DNA of 64,000 nt. Source: Burkholderiales bacterium. GTDB lineage: Bacteria > Pseudomonadota > Gammaproteobacteria > Burkholderiales > Burkholderiaceae_C. The notes beneath the pieces were generated by a model. It made no database searches and was not told where the DNA came from. It saw only the letters and a list, made by a program, of their open reading frames with translations. Each line of letters begins with the position of its first letter. Within the stretch, counting starts at the first letter, position 1. Both the position numbers and the translations under genes were made by a program. Positions 42,898 to 50,156 of this stretch are shown here, one piece after another. The stretch lies in NCBI GenBank assembly GCA_016703325.1, contig JADJCH010000063.1, forward strand, positions 1 to 64,000, in the 5' to 3' direction.

Positions 42898-44685
42898 TCA
42901 CACCGCCACGATGCGCCGGTTGCCCGCCCCCGGCAGCACACGCAGCGACTGGTCGCTGACGGCGGTGTAGCTGCGGCTGGTGACGGTGTTGACATAGATC
43001 CAGTCACCGCGGCATTCGCTGGCCGTGGCGGTGAGCAGCAGGTAGCCGCGGCGGGCGGTGTCGCAGTACTGCAGCGGGCCGATCAGCTGGGTCAGGCCGG
43101 CGGCCAGGGTGGCCGGGTCTTCGCTGGTCAGGATGGTTTCGAAGCCCGGTGAGCTGACCGAGCTGGTGGCGAACTCCACCCCGATGGCGTTGCCCGAAAG
43201 GTCCTGCAGGTCGCTGGCCCAGGCGTTGTGGGTGTCGCCGGCCAGCACGACCAGGTTCTTGTCCAGCGCCCGGGCGGTGCCCAGCACGGTTTCGCGGGCC
43301 ACGGGGTAACCGTCCCAGGCGTCCAGGTTGTAGGGGATGGCCGGCTGGGCCAGGATGGCCTGTTCGGTGGCGGTGAGCGAGGTAGGGTCGGTCAGGTACT
43401 TGGCGTAGAGGGCGCTGTAGGTGCTGACGCTCACGCCGCTGCCGGGGTTGAGGGCCTCGAACAGGATCGGCGCGGGGATGTTCATGCGGCCCATCAGCAC
43501 CTGCTGGCCCAGCACCTGCCAGGTGGCGGTGGAGGCGCTCATCTGCGCCGTCAACCAGCCGGTCTGGGTGCTGCCCAGCAGCTGTCGGCTGGTGTCGGAC
43601 AGCGCGGCGGTGAAGCCGGCTGCATCCAGCCCGGTGGCGGTGGTGTAGTCGGCATAGTCCAGCTGCAGGTCGCGCGCAAGCACGCGGGTGTCCAGCATGT
43701 GCAGCGCCAGCAGGTTGCCGAAGGAGAAGCTGCGGTAGATGCTCAGCAGGTCGGCACCGCTGCGCACCGGCAGCCACTCGTGCCAGGCCTGCACCGCGGC
43801 GGCCCGGCGGGTGGTGAAGCTGCCTTCGCCACCGGTGCCGCCGCCTTCGGTGTGGTTCTCGGCGCCGTCCTTCCAGGTGTCGTTGGCGATTTCGTGGTCG
43901 TCCCACACCGCGATCATCGGCGCGGCCGCATGCAGGGCCTGCAGATCGGCATCGCTGCGGTACTGGGCATAGCGGCTGCGGTAGTCGGCCAGCGTCAGCA
44001 GCTCGTTGGCGGGCAGCACCTCGCGGCCCAGGGCGGCGGCCTGATCGCTGGCGTAGCCGCCGCGGGGGTACTCGTAGATGTAGTCGCCCAGGTGGACCGT
44101 GGCGTCGAGGTCGTCGCGTTGGGCGGCCTCGGCGTAGACGTTGAAGTATCCGGCCGGGTAGTTGGAGCAGGAGAACACCGCCAGCTTCACCTGGGCCACC
44201 GCAGCGCCGGGCAGGGTGCGGGTGCGCCCCACCGGGGAGCGTTGTGTCCCCACCGCAAAGCGGTACCAGTAGCGGGTGCCGGGTTGCAGGCCGGTGGCGT
44301 CGACCTTGACGGTCCAGTCCCGGCTGGCATCGGTGCTGGTGCTGCCACTGGCCGCGAGGGTGGTGAAGGCCGCATCGGTGGACACCTCCCAGCGCAGGGT
44401 GACTGCGGTGGTGGCGACCGTGCTCAGGCGGGTCCAGAGGATGACGCGGTCGGACAGGGGGTCACCACTGGCCACCCCATGCGCATAGGTGACGCTGGCA
44501 ACCGGTTCGCCTTCGTCTTCATCATCGTCACCGCCGCAGGCACTCAGGCCCAGGCTGCCGATGGCCAGTCCGCCCAGGGCCAGGTCCCGCACGAAGCGAC
44601 GCCTGGCAGGCTGGTGCGCCGGCTCGGCACCGAGCAGGAGGTTCGAGCCGCGCAGGATGGGCAGGTTCCGGGCAGGTGGTTTCAT
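42898..44685 (-). CDS. phoD: PhoD-family alkaline phosphatase/phosphodiesterase
   Basis: Exported enzyme of 595 residues that releases phosphate from organic esters, needing iron and calcium in characterised PhoD. The N-terminus has a Tat signal (ARRRFVRDLALGGLAIGS) combined with a lipobox LSAC, so a Tat-exported lipoprotein is likely. A beta-sandwich domain follows, then the metal site regions CSNYPAGYFNVY, ATVHLGDYIYEY, AVWDDHEIANDTW and AGDTHNAWASDL. A Pho box with matching -10 precedes it. Divergent from a phytase-like esterase. Confidence 0.92.
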   Translation of the reverse strand: MKPPARNLPILRGSNLLLGAEPAHQPARRRFVRDLALGGLAIGSLGLSACGGDDDEDEGEPVASVTYAHGVASGDPLSDRVILWTRLSTVATTAVTLRWEVSTDAAFTTLAASGSTSTDASRDWTVKVDATGLQPGTRYWYRFAVGTQRSPVGRTRTLPGAAVAQVKLAVFSCSNYPAGYFNVYAEAAQRDDLDATVHLGDYIYEYPRGGYASDQAAALGREVLPANELLTLADYRSRYAQYRSDADLQALHAAAPMIAVWDDHEIANDTWKDGAENHTEGGGTGGEGSFTTRRAAAVQAWHEWLPVRSGADLLSIYRSFSFGNLLALHMLDTRVLARDLQLDYADYTTATGLDAAGFTAALSDTSRQLLGSTQTGWLTAQMSASTATWQVLGQQVLMGRMNIPAPILFEALNPGSGVSVSTYSALYAKYLTDPTSLTATEQAILAQPAIPYNLDAWDGYPVARETVLGTARALDKNLVVLAGDTHNAWASDLQDLSGNAIGVEFATSSVSSPGFETILTSEDPATLAAGLTQLIGPLQYCDTARRGYLLLTATASECRGDWIYVNTVTSRSYTAVSDQSLRVLPGAGNRRIVAV

Positions 44686-44718
44686 GGTCGGAGCAGCAGA
44701 GTGGGCTGTAAAGGACTG

Positions 44719-44752
44719 AAACTAGCCCGGCAGCGTGATGGTGTCGTGACAG
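44719..44752 (-). promoter_or_regulatory. Pho box and -10 element of phoD
   Basis: On the minus strand CTGTCAC, four bases, CCATCAC (44735-44752) resembles the PhoB direct repeat CTGTCAT-N4-CTGTCAT (six of seven and four of seven). Ten bases later comes TAGTTT (44719-44724) as -10; the gap of ten equals that in E. coli phoA. Expected start is near 44712, 27 bases before the phoD ATG. Confidence 0.6.
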
Positions 44753-44842
44753 ACCGCACGAAACGCTTGGCCCCATCGGCGTCATGCCGATTTCATCCGC
44801 GCTGCCTAGAGTGCGCCAGCCTCGACCACCTGGATGTTCGCC

Positions 44843-46237
44843 ATGCCTCTCCCGTCCAACCCCCAACGCCTGCTGGCTTCCCTGCTGCTGGCGGCATCGG
44901 CAGTGGCCGTGATGCCCCGGGCACAGGCACAGACCGAAGTCACTGCGGTGCTCGCCGGCCATGCGCTGCTGCCCCATGACAGCACGGTGGCGGCACCCCA
45001 CCGGGCCGGTCGGCTGTTCCGCAGTGCCGGAAAGTTCGCCGCAGCCGACCGCCTGCGTCGCGAAACGTTGGGCACCCTCCCGGCCAACACCTTTGTCGGT
45101 GACCCGAAACATCCGCGCGCCTCGGGCGGCGCACTGCCGGTGAAGGAACAGTCCGTGCAGGGCTTCTCGGGCATCGTGGCGTTGGGCCATGACGAGTTCC
45201 TGACACTGACGGACAACGGCTTCGGGTCCAAGGTCAACTCCACCGATGCGCTGCTGATGGTGCATCGCCTGAAGGTGGACTGGGCCTCCGGCCAGGTGCA
45301 ACGGGCGCACACGACCTTCCTGCGTGACCCCGACCACAGGATTCCCTTCGCGATCCAGAACGAGGCCAGCCGCGAGCGCTTCCTGACCGGCGCGGACCTG
45401 GACCTGGAGTCGATCCAGGTGGTCGGCGGTGAATGGTGGATCGGCGACGAGTTCGGCCCCTATGTGATTCGCTTCGATGCCCAGGGCCGGGCCCTGGGAT
45501 TGATCGAGACCCAGGTGGGTGAACGCAGCTACCGCAGCCCGGACCACTACAGCCAGGGCCGCCTGCCGAACTACCCGGGCGAAGCCACCGGCTGGGAGGT
45601 GCGCCGTTCCGGCGGTTTCGAGCCGATGGCCAAGGCGCCGGACGGCAGCAGGCTCTACCCGATGTTCGAGTGGCCGCTCTGGGACGCGACCGCCAAGGCG
45701 CAGGAACAGGCCGGCGGGCGACCCTACACCCGCATCCTGGAGCTGGAGGTGGCCACGCGGCGCTACACCGGCCGGCAGTGGAAGTATGCCTTCGAGGCCG
45801 CCGGCCACGTGGCCGCCGACTTCCAGTTGCTGGACGCCAGCACCGGCCTGGTGATCGAACGCGACGACAGCACCGAAGGCGCCGGCCCCGGCTGCCCGGA
45901 CGAACCCCGCAGCGACTGCTTCACCCGCCCGGCCAGGTTCAAGCGCATCTACAAGATCGACCTGGCTCAGGTGGATGCGGACGGTTTCGTCCGAAAGGTG
46001 GCCTTCATTGACCTGACGAAGATCGACAACCCGAAGCGCCTGGCCAAGGTGGGCCCGAACGAAGCGGTCTTCGTGCTGCCGCACCTGGGCCCGGAGGGAT
46101 TGGCGCTGGTGGATGGCCGCCACATCGTGGTGGTCAACGACAACAACTTCCCTTACTCCTCCGGTCGTCGCATCGGCAAGCCCGACGACAACGAGCTGAC
46201 CCTGCTGGACATCGGCGCCCTGGTGGACGCGAAGTAG
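44843..46237 (+). CDS. Phytase-like esterase (esterase-like activity of phytase family)
   Basis: Secreted beta-propeller protein of 464 residues (ATG 44843, or 44834). The signal peptide is LLASLLLAASAVAVMPRAQAQ. Family marks include GFSGIVALGHDEFLTLTDNG near residue 110, ESIQVVGGEWWIGDEFGPYV near 195 and GPEGLALVDGRHIVVVNDNNF near the end. The family takes its name from a phytase-like sequence; direct phytate hydrolysis has not been shown for most members. The divergent position with PhoD makes use of organic phosphate credible. No Pho box copy facing this gene was seen. Confidence 0.82.
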   Translation: MPLPSNPQRLLASLLLAASAVAVMPRAQAQTEVTAVLAGHALLPHDSTVAAPHRAGRLFRSAGKFAAADRLRRETLGTLPANTFVGDPKHPRASGGALPVKEQSVQGFSGIVALGHDEFLTLTDNGFGSKVNSTDALLMVHRLKVDWASGQVQRAHTTFLRDPDHRIPFAIQNEASRERFLTGADLDLESIQVVGGEWWIGDEFGPYVIRFDAQGRALGLIETQVGERSYRSPDHYSQGRLPNYPGEATGWEVRRSGGFEPMAKAPDGSRLYPMFEWPLWDATAKAQEQAGGRPYTRILELEVATRRYTGRQWKYAFEAAGHVAADFQLLDASTGLVIERDDSTEGAGPGCPDEPRSDCFTRPARFKRIYKIDLAQVDADGFVRKVAFIDLTKIDNPKRLAKVGPNEAVFVLPHLGPEGLALVDGRHIVVVNDNNFPYSSGRRIGKPDDNELTLLDIGALVDAK

Positions 46238-46264
46238 AAGCAGGCGCCTCGCGGCGGTCGCCGC

Positions 46265-46942
46265 TCAGCGGCTGCGCTGCAGACCTGCTTGCGGGGTCAA
46301 TCCGTCCCAGCCCTGCGGCCCCTGCAACCAGGGGTCGCCATCCAGCGCGGCGGCCAGCATCTCCAGGCCGTCGTGGCCCCAGTAGAGGCGGCCCGCCTGG
46401 GGACCCTCGCCGAGCACCTCCACGGTCGGCACACCGAACAGGCCGCGCTGCAGCGCCGCGTCGGTGGCCGCGCGCAGGGCCTGGCGGACCTCGTCGCCCG
46501 CGAGGTCGAGGCGGGGGTTCAGGCGGGACTGAAGTTCGGCCAGCAGCGCCAGGTCGTCCGCGGCGCCGCCCCGGGTCCAGACCGCCTCCAGCACGGTGGT
46601 GCAGACGTGGCGCGAGGGCGTGCCCCCCTGCGGCGCACAGGCCAGCAGCAGGCGCAGCAGTCCCAGCGGGTTGAACGGGTGCTGCGTGGGCGGCTTCAGC
46701 GTGACGCCGTGGCGCTGCGCCTGCCAGCCCACCTGCCGCCAGGTCCAGTCGCGTTTGGGGGCGATCTCCGCCGGGCCGAGCTGGCCCCAGTGCTTGAGCA
46801 GGCCGGCGAAGAGCACCGGCTGGTAGTCCACCACCACGCTGTGGCCCTGCAGCAGTTGCGGCAGGCGCTGGAAGGCCAGCCAGGCGTAGGGCGAGATCGG
46901 GTCAAACCAGAAGCGCAGCGGGGTCAGTGAGGAGGATGACAT
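46265..46942 (-). CDS. DsbA-like oxidoreductase / 2-hydroxychromene-2-carboxylate isomerase family
   Basis: Kappa-class glutathione transferase-like protein of 225 residues. FWFDPISPYAWLAFQRLPQL is the thioredoxin-fold start of the HCCA isomerase family, with Ser in the place of the first DsbA Cys, and GLFGVPTVEVLGEGP is the cis-Pro region. No signal peptide, so cytoplasmic. Family members isomerise aromatic hydroxychromene carboxylates with glutathione, but no aromatic degradation genes are near; the substrate here is open. Confidence 0.82.
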   Translation of the reverse strand: MSSSSLTPLRFWFDPISPYAWLAFQRLPQLLQGHSVVVDYQPVLFAGLLKHWGQLGPAEIAPKRDWTWRQVGWQAQRHGVTLKPPTQHPFNPLGLLRLLLACAPQGGTPSRHVCTTVLEAVWTRGGAADDLALLAELQSRLNPRLDLAGDEVRQALRAATDAALQRGLFGVPTVEVLGEGPQAGRLYWGHDGLEMLAAALDGDPWLQGPQGWDGLTPQAGLQRSR

Positions 46943-46957
46943 GGCAGCGAAAGGGGT

Positions 46958-47176
46958 TCAGTTCTGGGGCGGGACGGGCAGGTCGCGCCCGGGCAAGGCC
47001 AGCCAGACGGCCTGCCGCTGCACATCGCTCAGGCGCGACCAGGCGGCGATTTCGTCCAAGCTGCGGCGGCAGCCCAGACACCAGCGGCGCGCCTCGTCGA
47101 GCTGGCAGAGGTTGCGGCAGGGGCTGGCGACGCGGCCCTGGGCATCGCGCGGCACGGCCGGCGTTTCAGCGCGCAT
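46958..47176 (-). CDS. DUF1289 protein (Cys-rich)
   Basis: Small protein of 72 residues with the four-Cys pattern of DUF1289: SPCRNLCQLDEARRWCLGCRRSLDEIAAW, split here as SPCRNLCQLDEARRW and CLGCRRSLDEIAAW. The Cys residues look like a metal or Fe-S site. It overlaps the 3' end of the YbaK-like gene by 11 bases and lies 15 bases before the DsbA-like gene, so the three are probably one transcript. Function unknown; the family often sits next to enzymes of unrelated kinds. Confidence 0.83.
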   Translation of the reverse strand: MRAETPAVPRDAQGRVASPCRNLCQLDEARRWCLGCRRSLDEIAAWSRLSDVQRQAVWLALPGRDLPVPPQN

Positions 47177-47744
47177 CGCCCGCCCCCCGGGTTGCCGCGG
47201 GAGCGGGAGCGGGTGTGGGCGTGGCGGCCTGCACCACGTCGTGCACCGGGGCGTCTCCGGTGAGGCGCACCAGTTCGTCGGGGGAGAGCGGGAAGACGCC
47301 GTTGGGGTGGCCGGCCGCAGCCCAGATGACGTCGAAGCGCTGCAGGTCCGCGTCGATCAGGATCACCGGCGGCGTCGCGTGCGCCACCGGCGAAACGCCG
47401 CCGATGGAAAAACCGGTGCTGCGCTTGACGAAGTCCGCATCGGCCCGGCCGATCGGCCCGACATGGACGGCCACCTTGCGTTCGTCCACCCGCCGGTCGC
47501 CGGAGGTGACCACCAGCACGGCGCGCTCGTCGGCCTTGCGGCGGAAGATGACGCTCTTGGCGATCTGGCCCAGCGCCACCCCCAGGGCGTCGGCCGCCTC
47601 CTGGGCGGTGCGGGCCGCCACGCTGAGAAACTGCGGCGCGTGCGGATGGCCCCGTTCGGCCAGCACGCGTCGCACACGCTGGAAGCCTTCGGGCAGGTCG
47701 GCGGCATTGCCGACGGCGGGGTCGGCGGAAGTTGGATCGGCCAT
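47166..47744 (-). CDS. YbaK/ProX-type aminoacyl-tRNA deacylase
   Basis: Protein of 192 residues from ATG 47744 (MADPTSADPAVGNA). Domain features: AKSVIFRRKADERAVLVVTSGDRRVDERKV, here SVIFRRKADERAVLVV and SGDRRVDERKVAVHVG, and GFSIGGVSPVAH with the conserved GGxxP loop. Members hydrolyse mischarged Cys- or Ala-tRNA-Pro in trans. The C-terminal tail (Ala/Pro-rich, about 20 residues) is an addition. First gene of a probable three-gene transcript. Confidence 0.87.
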   Translation of the reverse strand: MADPTSADPAVGNAADLPEGFQRVRRVLAERGHPHAPQFLSVAARTAQEAADALGVALGQIAKSVIFRRKADERAVLVVTSGDRRVDERKVAVHVGPIGRADADFVKRSTGFSIGGVSPVAHATPPVILIDADLQRFDVIWAAAGHPNGVFPLSPDELVRLTGDAPVHDVVQAATPTPAPAPAATRGAGDAR

Positions 47745-47925
47745 GGTGTCGCGGCAGGGAAAGGACGGCGCCTGGCTGGAAAGTGCCGCGGCACAGACGT
47801 CGATGCGGGAAGATGGAGCATCTTCGCACGGGTTGCGCAGGCTGCCCGGGCCTGGGGCCGCTGAACCAGGGCGGACCGTCCGGATAATCTGCCGCGCCGC
47901 AGCGATCGTGCCGGCATCCTCTTCG

Positions 47926-48438
47926 ATGAACCTCTCCCGCCTGCCTGACCCGCCTCCGGACTCCCGCATCGACAGCCGCGGCAAGCCGCCGCGGGTGGTG
48001 CTGGACACCTCGGTGGTGGTGACGGCGCTGATGTTCGGCGGCGGCCCGGCCGCCCGGTTGCGTGAGGCCTGGCAAAGCGGCCATTGCCGGCCGATGGTCT
48101 GCAAGGCCACGATGCTGGACCTGGGCGCCAACCTGGCGCACCCCCACCTGGGCCTGCTGCCGCAGGAGCAACGCCAGTTGCTGGGCGACTACCTGCCCTA
48201 CACGCTGAAGGTGCGGGTGGCGCAGGCTGACGCAGACGCCGCGCCCGACGGAGCCACGGCGGCCATGGCCTTCGTGCGGCTGTCGATGGCCGGCCAGGCC
48301 CACGCGCTGGTCACCGGCGACGCCACCCTGCTGGCCCTGGGCAGCAAGCTGCACTGCCCGGTGCTGGCGCTGAACCACTTCATCGACCAGCTCGACAGGA
48401 TGGCGATCACCCCACTGCCCCGACGCTCCCGCTTCTGA
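47926..48438 (+). CDS. PIN-domain protein, putative toxin without visible antitoxin
   Basis: Predicted ribonuclease of 170 residues, start ATG 47926 (MNLSRLPDPPPDSR). PIN acidic residues: VVLDTSVVVTALMFGG near residue 25 (Asp), later Glu/Asp in the middle, and ALVTGDATLLALG near 125 (Asp). It matches the 'putative toxin-antitoxin component, PIN family' group. No small antitoxin gene lies upstream or downstream, so it is solitary or uses a distant partner. Its promoter region is shared with the divergent YbaK-like gene. Confidence 0.8.
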   Translation: MNLSRLPDPPPDSRIDSRGKPPRVVLDTSVVVTALMFGGGPAARLREAWQSGHCRPMVCKATMLDLGANLAHPHLGLLPQEQRQLLGDYLPYTLKVRVAQADADAAPDGATAAMAFVRLSMAGQAHALVTGDATLLALGSKLHCPVLALNHFIDQLDRMAITPLPRRSRF

Positions 48439-48471
48439 GCACCCCCAAGGGCCGGGCGATGCCCGTCCCGA

Positions 48472-49476
48472 TCAGAAGCCGCCGAAGAAGCCTTTCAGCA
48501 CCGTCAGCCACAGCGGCACGACCGCCGCAAAAGCCATGGTGGAAACGACGATGGTGCCGCTGGCCTCCACCTCCCGCGCCCGGTAGCGCTGCGCAAACAG
48601 CAGCGCGTTGCTGCCGGTGGGCAAGGCCGCGGCCACCACCAGCACCGCCAGCGGCAGCCCGTCCAGGCCGAAGCCCCAGTGCGCCACGCCCAGCACCAGC
48701 AGCGGCAGGGCGAGCATCTTCAGCGCGGACAGCCGCAGCGCCGTGCCCAGCTGTCCACCCATGCCATGCTGAGCCAGCGAGGCACCGATCAGCACCAGGC
48801 ACAGCGGCACGCCGGCCTGGCCGACCATCTGCAGGGTCTGGTCCATCACCTGCGGCAGCGGCAGACCGGCGAGGTTCCAGGCCAGCCCGGCCAGCACCGG
48901 CAGCACCACCGGATGGATCACCGTCTGTCGCACCGTGCTGCCCAGAGTGGCCAGCAGGGAATGGGGCCGGCCGCTGTCGCGGGCGGTGGCATGGGCCAGG
49001 TCGGTCTCGACCAGCACGGTCAGCACGCTCAACAGGGTGAGCGCGTGCACACTGACGATGGCCACATGCAGGCGCAGTCCGGCCTCACCGAACAGCGCAG
49101 CGGAGAAGGGCAGGCCCATCTGCACGCCATTGCCGAAACTGAGGGTGATGGCCCGCGCCGTGGGCTCCGCTACCCGCGCCAGCGGCACGCCACCGGGACA
49201 GGTTCGGCGCAGACGGCGGCGCTCCCAGGCCCAGACGGCCAGCATCCAGCCCAGCACCGGGCCGAAATAGGCCAGCAGCAGACGCCAGGGCAACGCAGCC
49301 AGATCCACCCGCGCGGTGGTGCGGAACAGCAGCGCGGGCACAAAGATCAGGAAGGCAGCGTTGCCCAGGGCCCGCAGGCCGGCAGCGCCTTCCAGCCAGC
49401 CGCGCCGCACACCCACCCAGCCGAGCGCGATCACCGCGATCAGGCCGAGCAGGCGGAAGAGGAGCTCCAGGGTCAT
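48472..49476 (-). CDS. AEC-family permease (auxin efflux carrier/malate permease type)
   Basis: Membrane transporter of 334 residues with about ten helices (LLFRLLGLIAVIALGWVGV, AALPWRLLLAYFGPVLGWMLAVW, ALTLLSVLTVLVE, ALKMLALPLLVLGVAHWGF, VVSTMAFAAVVPLWLTVL). Conserved FGNGVQMGLPFSAALFG and the paired ALPTGSNALLFAQRY are AEC marks. Some relatives move malate or other dicarboxylates; the substrate here is unknown. Transcribed alone. Confidence 0.85.
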   Translation of the reverse strand: MTLELLFRLLGLIAVIALGWVGVRRGWLEGAAGLRALGNAAFLIFVPALLFRTTARVDLAALPWRLLLAYFGPVLGWMLAVWAWERRRLRRTCPGGVPLARVAEPTARAITLSFGNGVQMGLPFSAALFGEAGLRLHVAIVSVHALTLLSVLTVLVETDLAHATARDSGRPHSLLATLGSTVRQTVIHPVVLPVLAGLAWNLAGLPLPQVMDQTLQMVGQAGVPLCLVLIGASLAQHGMGGQLGTALRLSALKMLALPLLVLGVAHWGFGLDGLPLAVLVVAAALPTGSNALLFAQRYRAREVEASGTIVVSTMAFAAVVPLWLTVLKGFFGGF

Positions 49477-49542
49477 GGCGCGGCATCCTAGCCGCGGCAG
49501 GGCCCCCTCCTGCCGCGCCGCTCCCCTGTCAAGCGCGCAGGA

Positions 49543-49986
49543 TCAGTGCAGCACCAGCAGCGGCAGCTTGGACCGCGTCATCACGTTCTTGGTGTGCGAG
49601 CCGAACAGCAGTTCGCCGAAGACGCCGCGGCCGTGCGTGACCATCACCACGAGATCGGCCCCGGCACGTTCCGCCGCCTCGACGATGGCGCGATCCACCT
49701 GCTGGGTGGTGGTGTGGTCGGCGCTGAACGCGATGCCCGCTTCGCCGCACAGGGTCTGGAACTTGTGAAGCACCGCCTGGGCATGCGCCTCGGACTTGGC
49801 CTCGTGCGACTTCACCTGTTCAGTGAAGACGCTGGGGTTGGTGCTGATGGTGGACATCGGCAGATCGGGCTCAGCCACAAAACCGGTGATGCGGGCCCCC
49901 AGCTTCTGGGCCAGCTCGATGCTGGAAGTCATCGCACGGACCGAGAGTTCGGAACCGTCGACGGGCACGAGGAGATGCTTGAACAT
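49543..49986 (-). CDS. Universal stress protein
   Basis: UspA-fold protein of 147 residues. MFKHLLVPVDGSELS at the start, and the ATP-binding pattern VMVTHGRGVFGELLFGSHTKNVM near the end (Gly-x2-Gly-x9-Gly-Ser/Thr-like) are present. Its promoter carries an FNR/Anr-like site at the class II distance, suggesting induction when oxygen is scarce. The divergent neighbour is the CBS nucleotidyltransferase. Confidence 0.92.
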   Translation of the reverse strand: MFKHLLVPVDGSELSVRAMTSSIELAQKLGARITGFVAEPDLPMSTISTNPSVFTEQVKSHEAKSEAHAQAVLHKFQTLCGEAGIAFSADHTTTQQVDRAIVEAAERAGADLVVMVTHGRGVFGELLFGSHTKNVMTRSKLPLLVLH

Positions 49987-50004
49987 AGGGTTTATCCCAA
50001 GTGA

Positions 50005-50055
50005 AGTGGCGCCACTCTAGGTCTCAAAACGGAATTGGAACTTGATCCGCGTCAG
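50005..50055 (-). promoter_or_regulatory. FNR/Anr-type promoter of the universal stress gene
   Basis: On the minus strand CTGAC-GCGG-ATCAA (50042-50055) fits the FNR consensus TTGAC-N4-ATCAA in nine of ten positions. A gap of 22 bases leads to the -10 hexamer TAGAGT (50014-50019). That puts the centre at -41.5 from a start near 50007, the class II geometry. A perfect palindrome AGTGGCGCCACT (50005-50016) covers the start region and might bind a second regulator. Confidence 0.65.
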
Positions 50056-50156
50056 GATCGGGGCGCGATGGGGTTTGCTTTGCGCACGAAGGCAAGCGAG
50101 CTCGGGAACGGTTGCCCTGGAACAAGCCGGGGCACCCGTCGCGCCCGTACATTTTC

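Noticed and set aside
43228..44979. 583-codon open frame antisense to phoD
   Set aside because: Shadow of a GC-rich gene; low-complexity product, no start signals.
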